Under the pieces are notes generated by a model, which saw only the letters and a list, made by a program, of their open reading frames with translations, searched no databases and was not told where the DNA came from. From a virus: a stretch of 23,776 nucleotides of DNA. Each line of letters starts with the position of its first letter. Positions within the stretch are counted from its first letter, which is position 1. A program made the translations under genes and the position numbers. The stretch lies in the IMG/VR virus record IMGVR_UViG_3300048835_000278, positions 1 through 23,776 of that record, one strand, 5' to 3'. Positions 13,712 through 21,100 of this stretch are shown piece after piece.

Positions 13712-14563
13712 GTGGCGCTGGTGGTGGGCAGCGATGCCCGGGTGATCTCCCCGCTGTTCACCGACCTGGACGAGGTGCCGGCCGCTGTCACCGGTGTCCC
13801 GACCGTGTCGGTGGTGTCGCTGCTCACCGGCGCCCTGGCTGCGCCGACCGCCACCGCCTACCCGGACATGACCGGCCTGTACCGGGCGACGCTCACCGCT
13901 GCGGTCCATCTGACCGAACCCGACGAGCTCACCCTCACCTGGGCGGGCACCGTCGACGGTGCGGCCCGGACGTTGACCTCGACGGCCGAGGTGGCCGGCG
14001 GGGTGTACGTCCCGACCGATGTGCTGGCCGGGCAGCGCACCGTGCCTGACACGACCGTCGGGCTCGACGTGGTGCGGGCGTGGCGCGACGTGTTCGAGTG
14101 GCTGGCCGAACGGGCCAGGGGCGTGGCTTACGTGCCCCGCCTGGCGGTGGAGGACCACCCGGTGACTGACCGGGGTGTGGTGTCGCTCGGCTGGGCGAGG
14201 CCCCGGGCCATCCGGGCGGTGTGGGTCGACGGTACCGCCGTCGACGCCGACGCCTACACGCTCGACGCCGGTGCCGGCACCGTGTCGGGCTCGTTCTGCT
14301 CACCGACCCGCATTGCCTACGAGCACGGCTACGACCGGCCCCCCGCGGCGCTGGTGGTGGCCGAACGGGACTACGTGCGGGCGAAGGTCCTCTCCGACAC
14401 CAGCGACCAGCACCGCAACGTGATCTCCTTCACCGACCGGGTGTCCGGTGAGACCTACCGGTACGGGACCGCCGACTGGAAGGCCGGCCGCTGGACCGGG
14501 ATGGAGTCGATCGACTCGCTGATCGCCTCGGTACCTGACGAGCGGATCCCGGGCGTCGGATGA
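13712..14563 (+). CDS. Head-tail adaptor (connector) protein
   Basis: The 283-residue product has an N-terminal beta-sandwich-like half (ALVVGSDARVISPLF...YRATLTAAVHLTEPDELTLTWAG) and a C-terminal half like gp6/gp15-type adaptors: 'VVRAWRDVFEWLAERARGVAYVPRLAVED', 'RAVWVDGTAVDADAYTLDAGAGTVSG', then 'RIAYEHGYDRPPAALVVAERDYVRAKVL', in which the 'Y.HGyd.PP..l' element is a recurring adaptor signature. It should bind beneath the portal to start the neck. The larger than usual size comes from the N-terminal extension. GTG 13712 is 3 bases after the previous stop; the stop overlaps the next ATG (ATGA). Confidence 0.65.
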   Translation: MALVVGSDARVISPLFTDLDEVPAAVTGVPTVSVVSLLTGALAAPTATAYPDMTGLYRATLTAAVHLTEPDELTLTWAGTVDGAARTLTSTAEVAGGVYVPTDVLAGQRTVPDTTVGLDVVRAWRDVFEWLAERARGVAYVPRLAVEDHPVTDRGVVSLGWARPRAIRAVWVDGTAVDADAYTLDAGAGTVSGSFCSPTRIAYEHGYDRPPAALVVAERDYVRAKVLSDTSDQHRNVISFTDRVSGETYRYGTADWKAGRWTGMESIDSLIASVPDERIPGVG

Positions 14564-15015
14564 CCACCTACTCGGATCGGCCCGCTGTGCGCCGCCGGAT
14601 CGTCGAGGTCCTCGCCGCCGCACCGGGCCTCGAGGCGGTGCAGGTCACCTACAGCTACCCGCAGGCCGCCACCCGCAACGAGGCGATCTGGACCGGCGGT
14701 GTCGAGGGCACTCAGGACCAGGTCGACTTCGGGACGCCCCGGCCGGGCCGTGACGACGAGTGGCAGCTCGGCCTGGCTGTGGCCGTGTCCGGCCGTGCTG
14801 ATGAGCAGGCCGCTGATGCCCGCTGCCAGGAGCTCATCGCCGCCGTGTGCGAGGCGCTGTTCGCCGGTGACCGGCTCGGCACCGCCTGGAAGAACGTGGC
14901 ATTGCGCCCCGGGAAGTTGGACGGCCCGAACGGTGGCCGCAACGCCCCCCACGAGCCGGCGTTCTCGGTGGCCGAGTTCGCCATCACCATCCACGTCCCG
15001 CTCCGGGGCGCCTGA
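14560..15015 (+). CDS. Tail-terminator-like neck protein
   Basis: The 151-residue product starts with a helix (AVRRRIVEVLAAAPGLEAVQVTYSYPQA), continues with 'EAIWTGGVEGTQDQVDFGTPRPGRDDEWQLGLAVAVSGR', then a helix (DARCQELIAAVCEALFAG) and a final strand (FSVAEFAITIHVPLRG). This alpha-beta plan, order and size match gpU-like tail terminators and related siphophage neck proteins that cap the tail tube and join it to the head. ATG 14560 overlaps the adaptor stop. Assignment rests on pattern and gene order, so a head-closure role is the alternative. Confidence 0.55.
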   Translation: MTTYSDRPAVRRRIVEVLAAAPGLEAVQVTYSYPQAATRNEAIWTGGVEGTQDQVDFGTPRPGRDDEWQLGLAVAVSGRADEQAADARCQELIAAVCEALFAGDRLGTAWKNVALRPGKLDGPNGGRNAPHEPAFSVAEFAITIHVPLRGA

Positions 15016-15031
15016 CCGCCAGGAGAACATG

Positions 15032-15370
15032 ATGCGAGTCCGCTACACCGGCCCGGCCGGCTACACCTTCGAGCCGATCGGCGGAACCGACTTCCAGCCT
15101 CACCCGGGTGAGGTGCTGGACCTCGATGAGGACCTGGTGGCCACCCTCGGCGCCGACTTCGAACCCGTCGACACCCCGGCCGAGCAGCCGGTGGGGTTCG
15201 ACCCGGCGACGGCCCGCAAGGCCGAGCTGCTCGCCTTCGTCGACGCCCATGGCCTCGGCGACGTGATCGACCGGTCCGCCACGGTGGCGGACCTGCGTGC
15301 GGCCGTGCTGGCCGCCATCGACGCCTCCGCACCCGCGGATGGTGACACCCCGACCGGCCAGGAGGGCTGA
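15032..15370 (+). CDS. Small protein with one SAP/HeH-like motif before the tail tube gene
   Basis: AGGAG at 15021-15025 is 6 bases before ATG 15032 and only 3 before the in-frame ATG 15029, so 15032 is chosen. The 112-residue product begins with a short beta-rich part (RVRYTGPAGYTFEPIGG, 'HPGEVLDLDEDLVATLGADFEPVD'), like small head proteins, followed by a C-terminal helix-extended-helix motif ('KAELLAFVDAHGLGDVIDR..TVADLRAAVLAAI') resembling the two in the protein at 13106. This suggests a shared origin or binding partner. The function is unknown; it is probably a neck or tail-tube accessory. Confidence 0.55.
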   Translation: MRVRYTGPAGYTFEPIGGTDFQPHPGEVLDLDEDLVATLGADFEPVDTPAEQPVGFDPATARKAELLAFVDAHGLGDVIDRSATVADLRAAVLAAIDASAPADGDTPTGQEG

Positions 15371-15372
15371 AC

Positions 15373-16350
15373 ATGGGTATCCAGGACAACTTCTGGACGA
15401 TCGGCGAGGAGCTGGTGGCCTGGGGGACCAAGGCCGCCACGCTCACCCGCGGCATCGAGAACCAGACCGACGACACCACCCCGAACGTGGAGCACATGGA
15501 GTCCCGTGGCATGCGCCCCGCCACCGTGGCGACCCCGTCGGGCCGGTCGGTGGCGGTGCCCCGCGGCGGTCAGCACGTGATCACCGTGGACCTGATGTCC
15601 AAGTCGCTCGGTCTGCTGCTGGCCTCGGTCGCGTCCAACGTGGCCACGACCACCCCGTCCGGGGCCACGAACGCCCGGCTCCACACCTTCACCCCGAACA
15701 CCACCGGGCCCGTGAAGTCCTTCACGATCCACTCCGGCCGCGCCGATGCGAGCGGCACCGTGAACCACCACGACGACTTGGGCTGCATGGCCGAGTCGCT
15801 GAACCTCGCCCTGTCGCCCAAGGGCCTCCCCAAGCTCAAGACCACCTTCAACTACAAGGCGCGTGACACCGCCGCCAGCAGCGTGACCCCGTCGTACCCG
15901 ACCGGCGCCCACGTCTACACCGACATCGACTGCGTGGTGTCGATCGACGGGAACAGCGAGTGCCTGCGCTCGGCGGACTTCACGATCCCGACCGGCCTCG
16001 ACATGGAGCGGTGGCGGATCTGCGCCGGCGGCCGCGAGAAGCCGGTGCTGAACACCCGGGTGAACCCGACCGGCACGCTGGCCCTCGACTACGACGGCGA
16101 CACCTGGCATGACGCCTGGCTGGCCGGCACCGAGCTCGAGGACCTGGTGATCACCTTCACCGGTCCCGAGATCGAGACCGGGTTCGACTTCTTCTTCCGG
16201 GCGACGTTCCCGCTGATCCAGCTCACCGGGTCGTCCCCGAAGGTCGGCATCGACACCACCCCCGAGCAGCCGCTCCCGTTCAAGGTGCTCGACAACGGCA
16301 CCGACCCGGCCTGGACCCTGGAGTACCAGACCTCCGACACCGCGTACTGA
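15373..16350 (+). CDS. Major tail (tube) protein
   Basis: The 325-residue protein has the layout of actinophage tail-tube proteins: 'FWTIGEELVAWGTKAATLTRGIENQTDDTTPNVEHMESRGM', a 'GGQHVITVDLMSKSLGLLLASV' segment, 'FTIHSGRADASGTVNHHDDLGCMAESLNLALSPKGLPKLKTTF', and a C-terminal beta region ending 'AWTLEYQTSDTAY'. Hexameric rings stack to make the tube. The last part could include an exposed domain. The strong AGGAGG at 15360-15365, 7 bases before ATG 15373, fits a highly expressed structural gene. It follows neck genes and precedes the tail-assembly genes. Confidence 0.8.
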   Translation: MGIQDNFWTIGEELVAWGTKAATLTRGIENQTDDTTPNVEHMESRGMRPATVATPSGRSVAVPRGGQHVITVDLMSKSLGLLLASVASNVATTTPSGATNARLHTFTPNTTGPVKSFTIHSGRADASGTVNHHDDLGCMAESLNLALSPKGLPKLKTTFNYKARDTAASSVTPSYPTGAHVYTDIDCVVSIDGNSECLRSADFTIPTGLDMERWRICAGGREKPVLNTRVNPTGTLALDYDGDTWHDAWLAGTELEDLVITFTGPEIETGFDFFFRATFPLIQLTGSSPKVGIDTTPEQPLPFKVLDNGTDPAWTLEYQTSDTAY

Positions 16351-16368
16351 CCCGGGCAGCGACGTCGG

Positions 16369-16896
16369 GTGGCTGACCCGCTCCTGGCCGTCGAGGCCGC
16401 CGGCCTCGACGAGCTGATCGCCGGGATCCGCTCCGCCCAGCGTGACCTCGGCCGCGAGCAGCGCCGAGCGAACAAGGACGTCGCCACCCAGGCGCAACGC
16501 TGGGCTCAGGACGCCGCACGAGGCGGTACCCGCCAGCAGCAGGCCATGGCCGGCGCCATCCAGGCACGAGCCACCCAGACCATCGCCCGCCTCGCGATCT
16601 CCCAGGCCGCCAGGTGGGCCCCGGCCAACCCGGCGTTCTGGGGGGCGATGCGCCACTTCGGCTGGTACGGCGGCTGGTACCGCAAGGAGCTCAACCCGCG
16701 GCGGGCGGCCGGGTTCGCCGACGGCCCGCCGCACGCCCCGACGTGGGTGGGTAACACGTGGGTCGCCGGCCGCAAGGGCGAAGGCCCGCACGCACTCAAC
16801 GACGCGCTGGCCGCCCACGTCGACGACATCGAGGCCCTGTACCTCGACGCACACATGCGGGCCCTCAGGGCCGCGTTCCCAGGAGGACCTGAATGA
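16369..16896 (+). CDS. Tail-region protein, possibly tail completion (gp10-like)
   Basis: The 175-residue product starts 'LLAVEAAGLDELIAGIRSAQRDLGREQRRANKDVATQAQRWAQDAARGG', an amphipathic helix pair like that of HK97 gp10-type tail-completion proteins, and has a conserved-looking aromatic patch 'FWGAMRHFGWYGGWYRKELNP' before a 'WVGNTWVAG' and a terminal helix. In gp10-like families this protein sits near the neck and aids tail completion; here it lies after the tail tube gene. GTG 16369 is 18 bases after the preceding stop, with a weak ribosome binding site. The stop overlaps the next ATG. Confidence 0.5.
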   Translation: MADPLLAVEAAGLDELIAGIRSAQRDLGREQRRANKDVATQAQRWAQDAARGGTRQQQAMAGAIQARATQTIARLAISQAARWAPANPAFWGAMRHFGWYGGWYRKELNPRRAAGFADGPPHAPTWVGNTWVAGRKGEGPHALNDALAAHVDDIEALYLDAHMRALRAAFPGGPE

Positions 16897-17189
16897 CCAG
16901 CACCATCACCGCCGTCATCGACGACGCCACCCACACCGTGGACCTGACCCGGGTCACCGGGCTCGACGCCGTCCAGTACCGGATGGAGACCGGCCAGGAG
17001 CTCGACCTCGCGGTGCTCGGTCTGCTCGAGCGCAGCGAGGTCGTGCTGCTCGCGGACCTCGCCGTCGTGAAGTGGCTGTGGGTCCGCCAGAACGTCGACC
17101 CGCTCGCCACCTTCGCGTTGGTGGCCGCCACCGTCACGCTGTTCCCTGCCGAGCCGGCCGACGAGCCGGCTCTCGTGGCCGAGAGCTGA
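16893..17189 (+). CDS. Tail assembly chaperone-like protein
   Basis: The 98-residue product has the position (just before the tape measure) and look of a tail assembly chaperone: a short beta start, then 'ARVTGLDAVQYRMETG' style helix (VTGLDAVQYRMETGQELDL), 'LLERSEVVLLADLAVVKWLWVRQ' and 'DPLATFALVAATVTLF', a small helical protein with Leu/Val-rich faces. In this family it coats the tape measure during tail polymerisation. Many relatives make a longer form by -1 frameshift; here the tape measure starts 4 bases after the stop and no long extension exists in the -1 frame. ATG 16893 is 6 bases after AGGAGG (16881-16886). Confidence 0.55.
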   Translation: MTSTITAVIDDATHTVDLTRVTGLDAVQYRMETGQELDLAVLGLLERSEVVLLADLAVVKWLWVRQNVDPLATFALVAATVTLFPAEPADEPALVAES

Positions 17190-17193
17190 CCCG

Positions 17194-20100
17194 ATGACGG
17201 GCCGCGCGCTCACGATCGACATCACGACCCGCGACCAGCAGACGCTGGCCGCGCTCAAGCGAATCCAGCGCGAGCTCGGTCAGCTCGACAAGTCGATCGA
17301 GACCACGGCCCGTCAGGGCGACAAGCTCGGCGCCTCAGCCGACGAGTACGCTCGCACGCTCGAACAGGCCAGGGAGATCGCCGGCGGCATCGTCCTGGGC
17401 GGCACCGTGGCCGTGCTTGGCGGGGCCACGGTGGCCGCCGGCAACCTTGCCGAGGCGCAGATCAGGGTCGACACGACCTTCAAGGAGTCGGCCGCGAGCG
17501 TGAACGCCTTCGCCGAGGGCGCCACCGATGCGCTCGGCTTGTCGAAGCGTGCGGCCCTCGACTCCGCAGCAGGGTTCGGCAACCTGTTCACCCAGCTCGG
17601 GCTGGCCGAGGGCCAGGCCGCTCAGATGTCCGCGACGATGGTCACCCTTGGTGCCGACTTCGCGGCGTACCGGGGTGCCAATCCCGAGGCCGTCATGGAG
17701 GCGCAGGCCGCGGCGTTCCGTGGTGAGTACGACGCGTTGCAGCGGTACATCCCCTCGATCACGGCTGCCACGATCGAGAAGCGGGCGCTGGCCGACACAG
17801 GAAAGACCAACGCCAAGGAGCTGACGGCCCAAGAGAGGGCGCTGGCGACCTACGCCATCATGGTGGAGTCGGCGGGTGACGCCGACGGCGCAGCCGCCCG
17901 GAGCAAGGACACCCTTCGCGGCTCCACGCAGCGGGCCCGGGCCGAGCTGGAGAACTCGGCCGCCACGATGGGCCAGTCCCTGGTGCCGATCGCCGCCGAT
18001 GCTGCACAGGGTGTCGCTGCGCTGGCTGGAGCGTTCGGTGTCCTCCCTGGCCCGATGCAGGCCGGGATCGTCGGTGTCGGTGGCCTCGTGCTGGGCCTCG
18101 GGCTGCTGGGCCCCCGGCTCCGAGAAGGCGCGGAGATGATGCGCGCCGGGATCACTGTCGCTCGCCAGTTCGGCTCGGAGACGGCCACCACCGCCACCAA
18201 GGTCCAAGGTGCAGCGGTCGGCGTCGGCGCTCTCTCGGCCGCGCTGGTGGCGGGTGTGGCGGCCTGGCAGCAGTGGGGTGCTGCTGGGCGCGGTGCCGCT
18301 GGCGACTGGGTAGGCAAGTTCGATCAGGCCAACGGACGGACCGTCGAGGGCATGCGCCGCACGGCGGAGGAGAGCCGGGCGTGGGCGGCCGCCCTCGAGG
18401 AGTCACACGGCGCGGTGAACTACCTGCCGGACCTCGGCGACGTGCTCGACATCGACTACAACCGATCGGTCGATGAGGCGCGCTCGGCGGCCAACGAGAA
18501 GGCCGACGCGTTCGATGCTGCGGCGGCCCGGGTGGAGGAGGCGGCCCGGCGATCCGGGATGACCGTCACAGAGGCCGAGCAGGGCCTCGTTGCCCAGGGC
18601 ATCGACCCGACGATCATGTCGACTGAGAAGCTGATAGAGGTACTCGGCCGACACGCCAACTCAGCGGCATCCACGGCCCAGGCGACCAACGAGCAAACCG
18701 CTGAACTGGATCGCCAGGCCGAGGCGGCGGACCGGGCCCGCTCGGCGGTCGATGCGTTCCGGTCTGCTGAGGAGGGCGTGGCGTCCGCCCAGGACGCGGT
18801 GGTGGCCGCCAAGGAGCAGGTGGTCGATGCCGAGCGGGGGGTGGCCGAGGCCCGTGAGAGCGTGGCGGACGCGGCCCGTGGGGTTCAGGACGCCGAGCGG
18901 GGCCTGGCCGAGGCCCGCCAGGGGGCCACCGAGGCGGCCCTGGATCTGGCTGAGGCCGAGCGGGAACAGCGCGACGGGTCCGACGAGCTGCGGTCCGCCC
19001 AGGAGGGCGTGGCGGATGCTGAGCGGGCGCTCGCTGAGGCGCAGGCGGAGAGCCTGGCCACCCAGGAGGCCCTGAACGACGCACGGGCGACCGCCACCGA
19101 GCGGCTCGAGGATCTGCGGCGGGCCGTTGAGGAGCTGCCCCTGGACGAGCGCGAGGCCCGCCTCCGGCTGGCCCAGGCCCAGGAACGCCAGGCCGAGCTC
19201 GACAGCGAGTCGACGGCGCTCGACCGGGAGGCCGCGGCGATCGCGGTGGCCCGCGCCGAGATCGCCCTGAGGGAGGCGCTCGAGGAGGCGGCCGAGCAAC
19301 GGGCCGAGCTGGCCGAGCAGGAGGCCCTCGGTGTCGAGCAGTCACCCGAGGTGGTGGCGGCCAAGGACGCCATCACCGAGGCCGCCGAGCGCGAGAAGGA
19401 CGCGCAGGGCCGCCTGACTGAGGCTCAGGCGGCGGTGGTCGAGGCCCAGGAGCAGATGACCGAACGGGTCGTTGAGGCTCAGCGGCGGGTGCAGGAGGCG
19501 AACGACAGGGTCCGTGAGGCCGCCGATCGGGTGCGTGACGCCAACGGCCAGGTGGTCGAGGCGCAGCAGCGGGTCATCGACCAGCAGGCCACGGTGGTCG
19601 AGGCCCGGGGCGCTGTCGAGGAGGCCGAGCGGGGCGTGACCGAGGCCCTGGCCGAGCAGGTCATCAAGCAGGGTGAGCTGAACGAGGCGATGGGCAACGC
19701 CAAGGGCGCCCTCGATGACCAGATCGTCAAGCTCCTCGAGTTCGCCGGCCAGATGGAACCGGGGTCACCGGTCCGGGCCCGGCTGGAGGAGATGGCCGCG
19801 GAGCTGAACGCGTTGACCGGCCGGCCGTGGACGATCGAGCTGCAGACCGCTCTGGTGGCCGTCTCTGACGCGCAGGGGGCGGCGCAGTCGCTGGTGGACC
19901 GGGTTGTGGCGGCGACGGGCGGCCGGGCGACGGGTGGCCGGATCGGCCGGGGTCAGCGGCGGGTGGTAGGTGAGCACGGCCTGGAGTTCGTGGAGGGCCC
20001 CGTCGATGTGCTGACTCCGGAGCAGGCGGTGGTGCGGGACCGTCAGGAGGCGGCGGTGGCGGAACGTGACCGGCGCAGGTCGGCAGCGGATCGGGGGAAG

Positions 20101-20211
20101 GTGGAGCAGACGTTCCACATCACGGTGCAGGAAGCGGCGGCGCCGTGGGTGACCGTTGACCTGATCGGCCGCCAGTTCGAGCGTGCCATGCGAACCACGG
20201 TGCCGACCTGA
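17194..20211 (+). CDS. Tape measure protein
   Basis: The 1005-residue protein has an N-terminal helix (1-60), hydrophobic stretches at about 63-83, 272-308 and 340-358, 'AAGFGNLFTQLGLAEGQAAQMSATMVTLGADFAAYRG' (about 125-161) typical of phage minor tail/tape measure domains, and a long coiled coil. The coil has two in-register heptad arrays (529-640 and 720-820) led by Val (V-x-[DE]-A-x-x-x) and an interruption between them. The C-terminus has the common 'ATGGRATGGR...VGEHGLEFVEGP' motif (907-936). It sets tail length and later crosses the membrane with DNA; at 1.5 angstroms per residue the tail would be about 150 nm. ATG 17194 has only a weak ribosome binding site. Confidence 0.95.
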   Translation: MTGRALTIDITTRDQQTLAALKRIQRELGQLDKSIETTARQGDKLGASADEYARTLEQAREIAGGIVLGGTVAVLGGATVAAGNLAEAQIRVDTTFKESAASVNAFAEGATDALGLSKRAALDSAAGFGNLFTQLGLAEGQAAQMSATMVTLGADFAAYRGANPEAVMEAQAAAFRGEYDALQRYIPSITAATIEKRALADTGKTNAKELTAQERALATYAIMVESAGDADGAAARSKDTLRGSTQRARAELENSAATMGQSLVPIAADAAQGVAALAGAFGVLPGPMQAGIVGVGGLVLGLGLLGPRLREGAEMMRAGITVARQFGSETATTATKVQGAAVGVGALSAALVAGVAAWQQWGAAGRGAAGDWVGKFDQANGRTVEGMRRTAEESRAWAAALEESHGAVNYLPDLGDVLDIDYNRSVDEARSAANEKADAFDAAAARVEEAARRSGMTVTEAEQGLVAQGIDPTIMSTEKLIEVLGRHANSAASTAQATNEQTAELDRQAEAADRARSAVDAFRSAEEGVASAQDAVVAAKEQVVDAERGVAEARESVADAARGVQDAERGLAEARQGATEAALDLAEAEREQRDGSDELRSAQEGVADAERALAEAQAESLATQEALNDARATATERLEDLRRAVEELPLDEREARLRLAQAQERQAELDSESTALDREAAAIAVARAEIALREALEEAAEQRAELAEQEALGVEQSPEVVAAKDAITEAAEREKDAQGRLTEAQAAVVEAQEQMTERVVEAQRRVQEANDRVREAADRVRDANGQVVEAQQRVIDQQATVVEARGAVEEAERGVTEALAEQVIKQGELNEAMGNAKGALDDQIVKLLEFAGQMEPGSPVRARLEEMAAELNALTGRPWTIELQTALVAVSDAQGAAQSLVDRVVAATGGRATGGRIGRGQRRVVGEHGLEFVEGPVDVLTPEQAVVRDRQEAAVAERDRRRSAADRGKVEQTFHITVQEAAAPWVTVDLIGRQFERAMRTTVPT

Positions 20212-20672
20212 TGCCGTCTCCGCTGACAGGCCCCTACCAGTTCGGGGTCGGCTCGCTGCTGGCCGGCGACGGGACCGCCAACCCTGAGGTGTCGCTGCTG
20301 AGCGTGTCGGGTCTCGGACCGGTGGTGCTCGGCCAGGTGGCGCCCCGGTCGTTCTCACCTGGCGCTGCGGTGGGCACTGACGTGTCAGGGGCCCGGGACA
20401 TCGACCTCGAGGTGGAGATCTGGACCCCCGGCGACGACGAGGCCGCTGGGGCCTGGTGGGTGACGTTGACCACCGAGTTCGATGCGATGGAGACGGGCAC
20501 CGGGTCGTTGTGGCTGTGGCTCCCGGGGATCGGCCACCGGGAGATCATCGGCCGCCCGAGGGGCACGTCCGACGACGGGCTGGTGTCGCTGCCCTACGGC
20601 TACGTCGCCATGACGTTGCGCTGGCTGTGCACGGCCGGGTCGCTCGGCGCCGACATCGAGGAGGAGCCCTGA
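20211..20672 (+). CDS. Distal tail-like protein
   Basis: The 153-residue protein starts 'LTGPYQFGVGSLLAGDGTANPEVSLLSVSGLG' and has 'ARDIDLEVEIWTP...AAGAWWVTLTTEFDAM...GSLWLWLPG', a beta-rich pattern resembling the N-terminal domain of distal tail (Dit-like) proteins that ring the tube end next to the hub. A shared base couples it to the tape measure stop (TGATG). Its short length lacks the C-terminal domain of longer distal tail proteins. The next small gene might complete the same assembly. Confidence 0.6.
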   Translation: MPSPLTGPYQFGVGSLLAGDGTANPEVSLLSVSGLGPVVLGQVAPRSFSPGAAVGTDVSGARDIDLEVEIWTPGDDEAAGAWWVTLTTEFDAMETGTGSLWLWLPGIGHREIIGRPRGTSDDGLVSLPYGYVAMTLRWLCTAGSLGADIEEEP

Positions 20673-21100
20673 TGGCCCTGTTGGTCGCGTTCTACCGCGG
20701 CGGTGCCCAGCGGCTCAGCCCGACCACGTGGGCGGCGCGCACCGACGACGAGGTGCTGCTGATCGAGCACGGCACCGGCTGGACGTTCGACGCCAACGAC
20801 ACGTCCCTGACCGATCTGGCGTTGGGGACCACCGAGGCGACGGCGGTCGGCTACTCGCGGGCGGCGACGACCCCGGGAACGCCGGTGTGGTCCGCTGGCC
20901 GGTGGACGCTGCCGCTGTCGGCGATCGTGTGGCCGTCGTGCGGCGCCGCCGAGGACATCGCCGCGGTGGTCGGGTTCGAGTCGGGCGTCGATGATGCGGC
21001 GTCGGTGCCGCTGTGGGCCGTGTACGACTCGGGTGGCGCTCCGATCCTGACGTTGGACGGCACCGACCTGACCTTGACCCACGACCTCGGGTTGTCCTGA
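20672..21100 (+). CDS. Small beta-rich minor tail protein
   Basis: The 142-residue product is mainly beta: 'MALLVAFYRGGAQRLSPTTWAARTDDEVLLIEHGTGWTFDANDTSLTDL', then 'WTLPLSAIVWPSCGAAEDIAAVVGFESG', 'PLWAVYDSGGAPILTLDGTDLTLTHD' at the end. No family is recognised. ATG 20672 and the stop each share a base with the neighbours (TGATG), and it lies between the distal tail-like and hub-like genes. It is thus most likely a tail tip component. Confidence 0.5.
   Translation: MALLVAFYRGGAQRLSPTTWAARTDDEVLLIEHGTGWTFDANDTSLTDLALGTTEATAVGYSRAATTPGTPVWSAGRWTLPLSAIVWPSCGAAEDIAAVVGFESGVDDAASVPLWAVYDSGGAPILTLDGTDLTLTHDLGLS

Noticed and set aside
16442-17197. -1 frame over the tail assembly chaperone as a frameshift product
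   Set aside because: The frame ends 8 bases past the chaperone stop, and its translation is Arg/His/Pro-rich shadow sequence.
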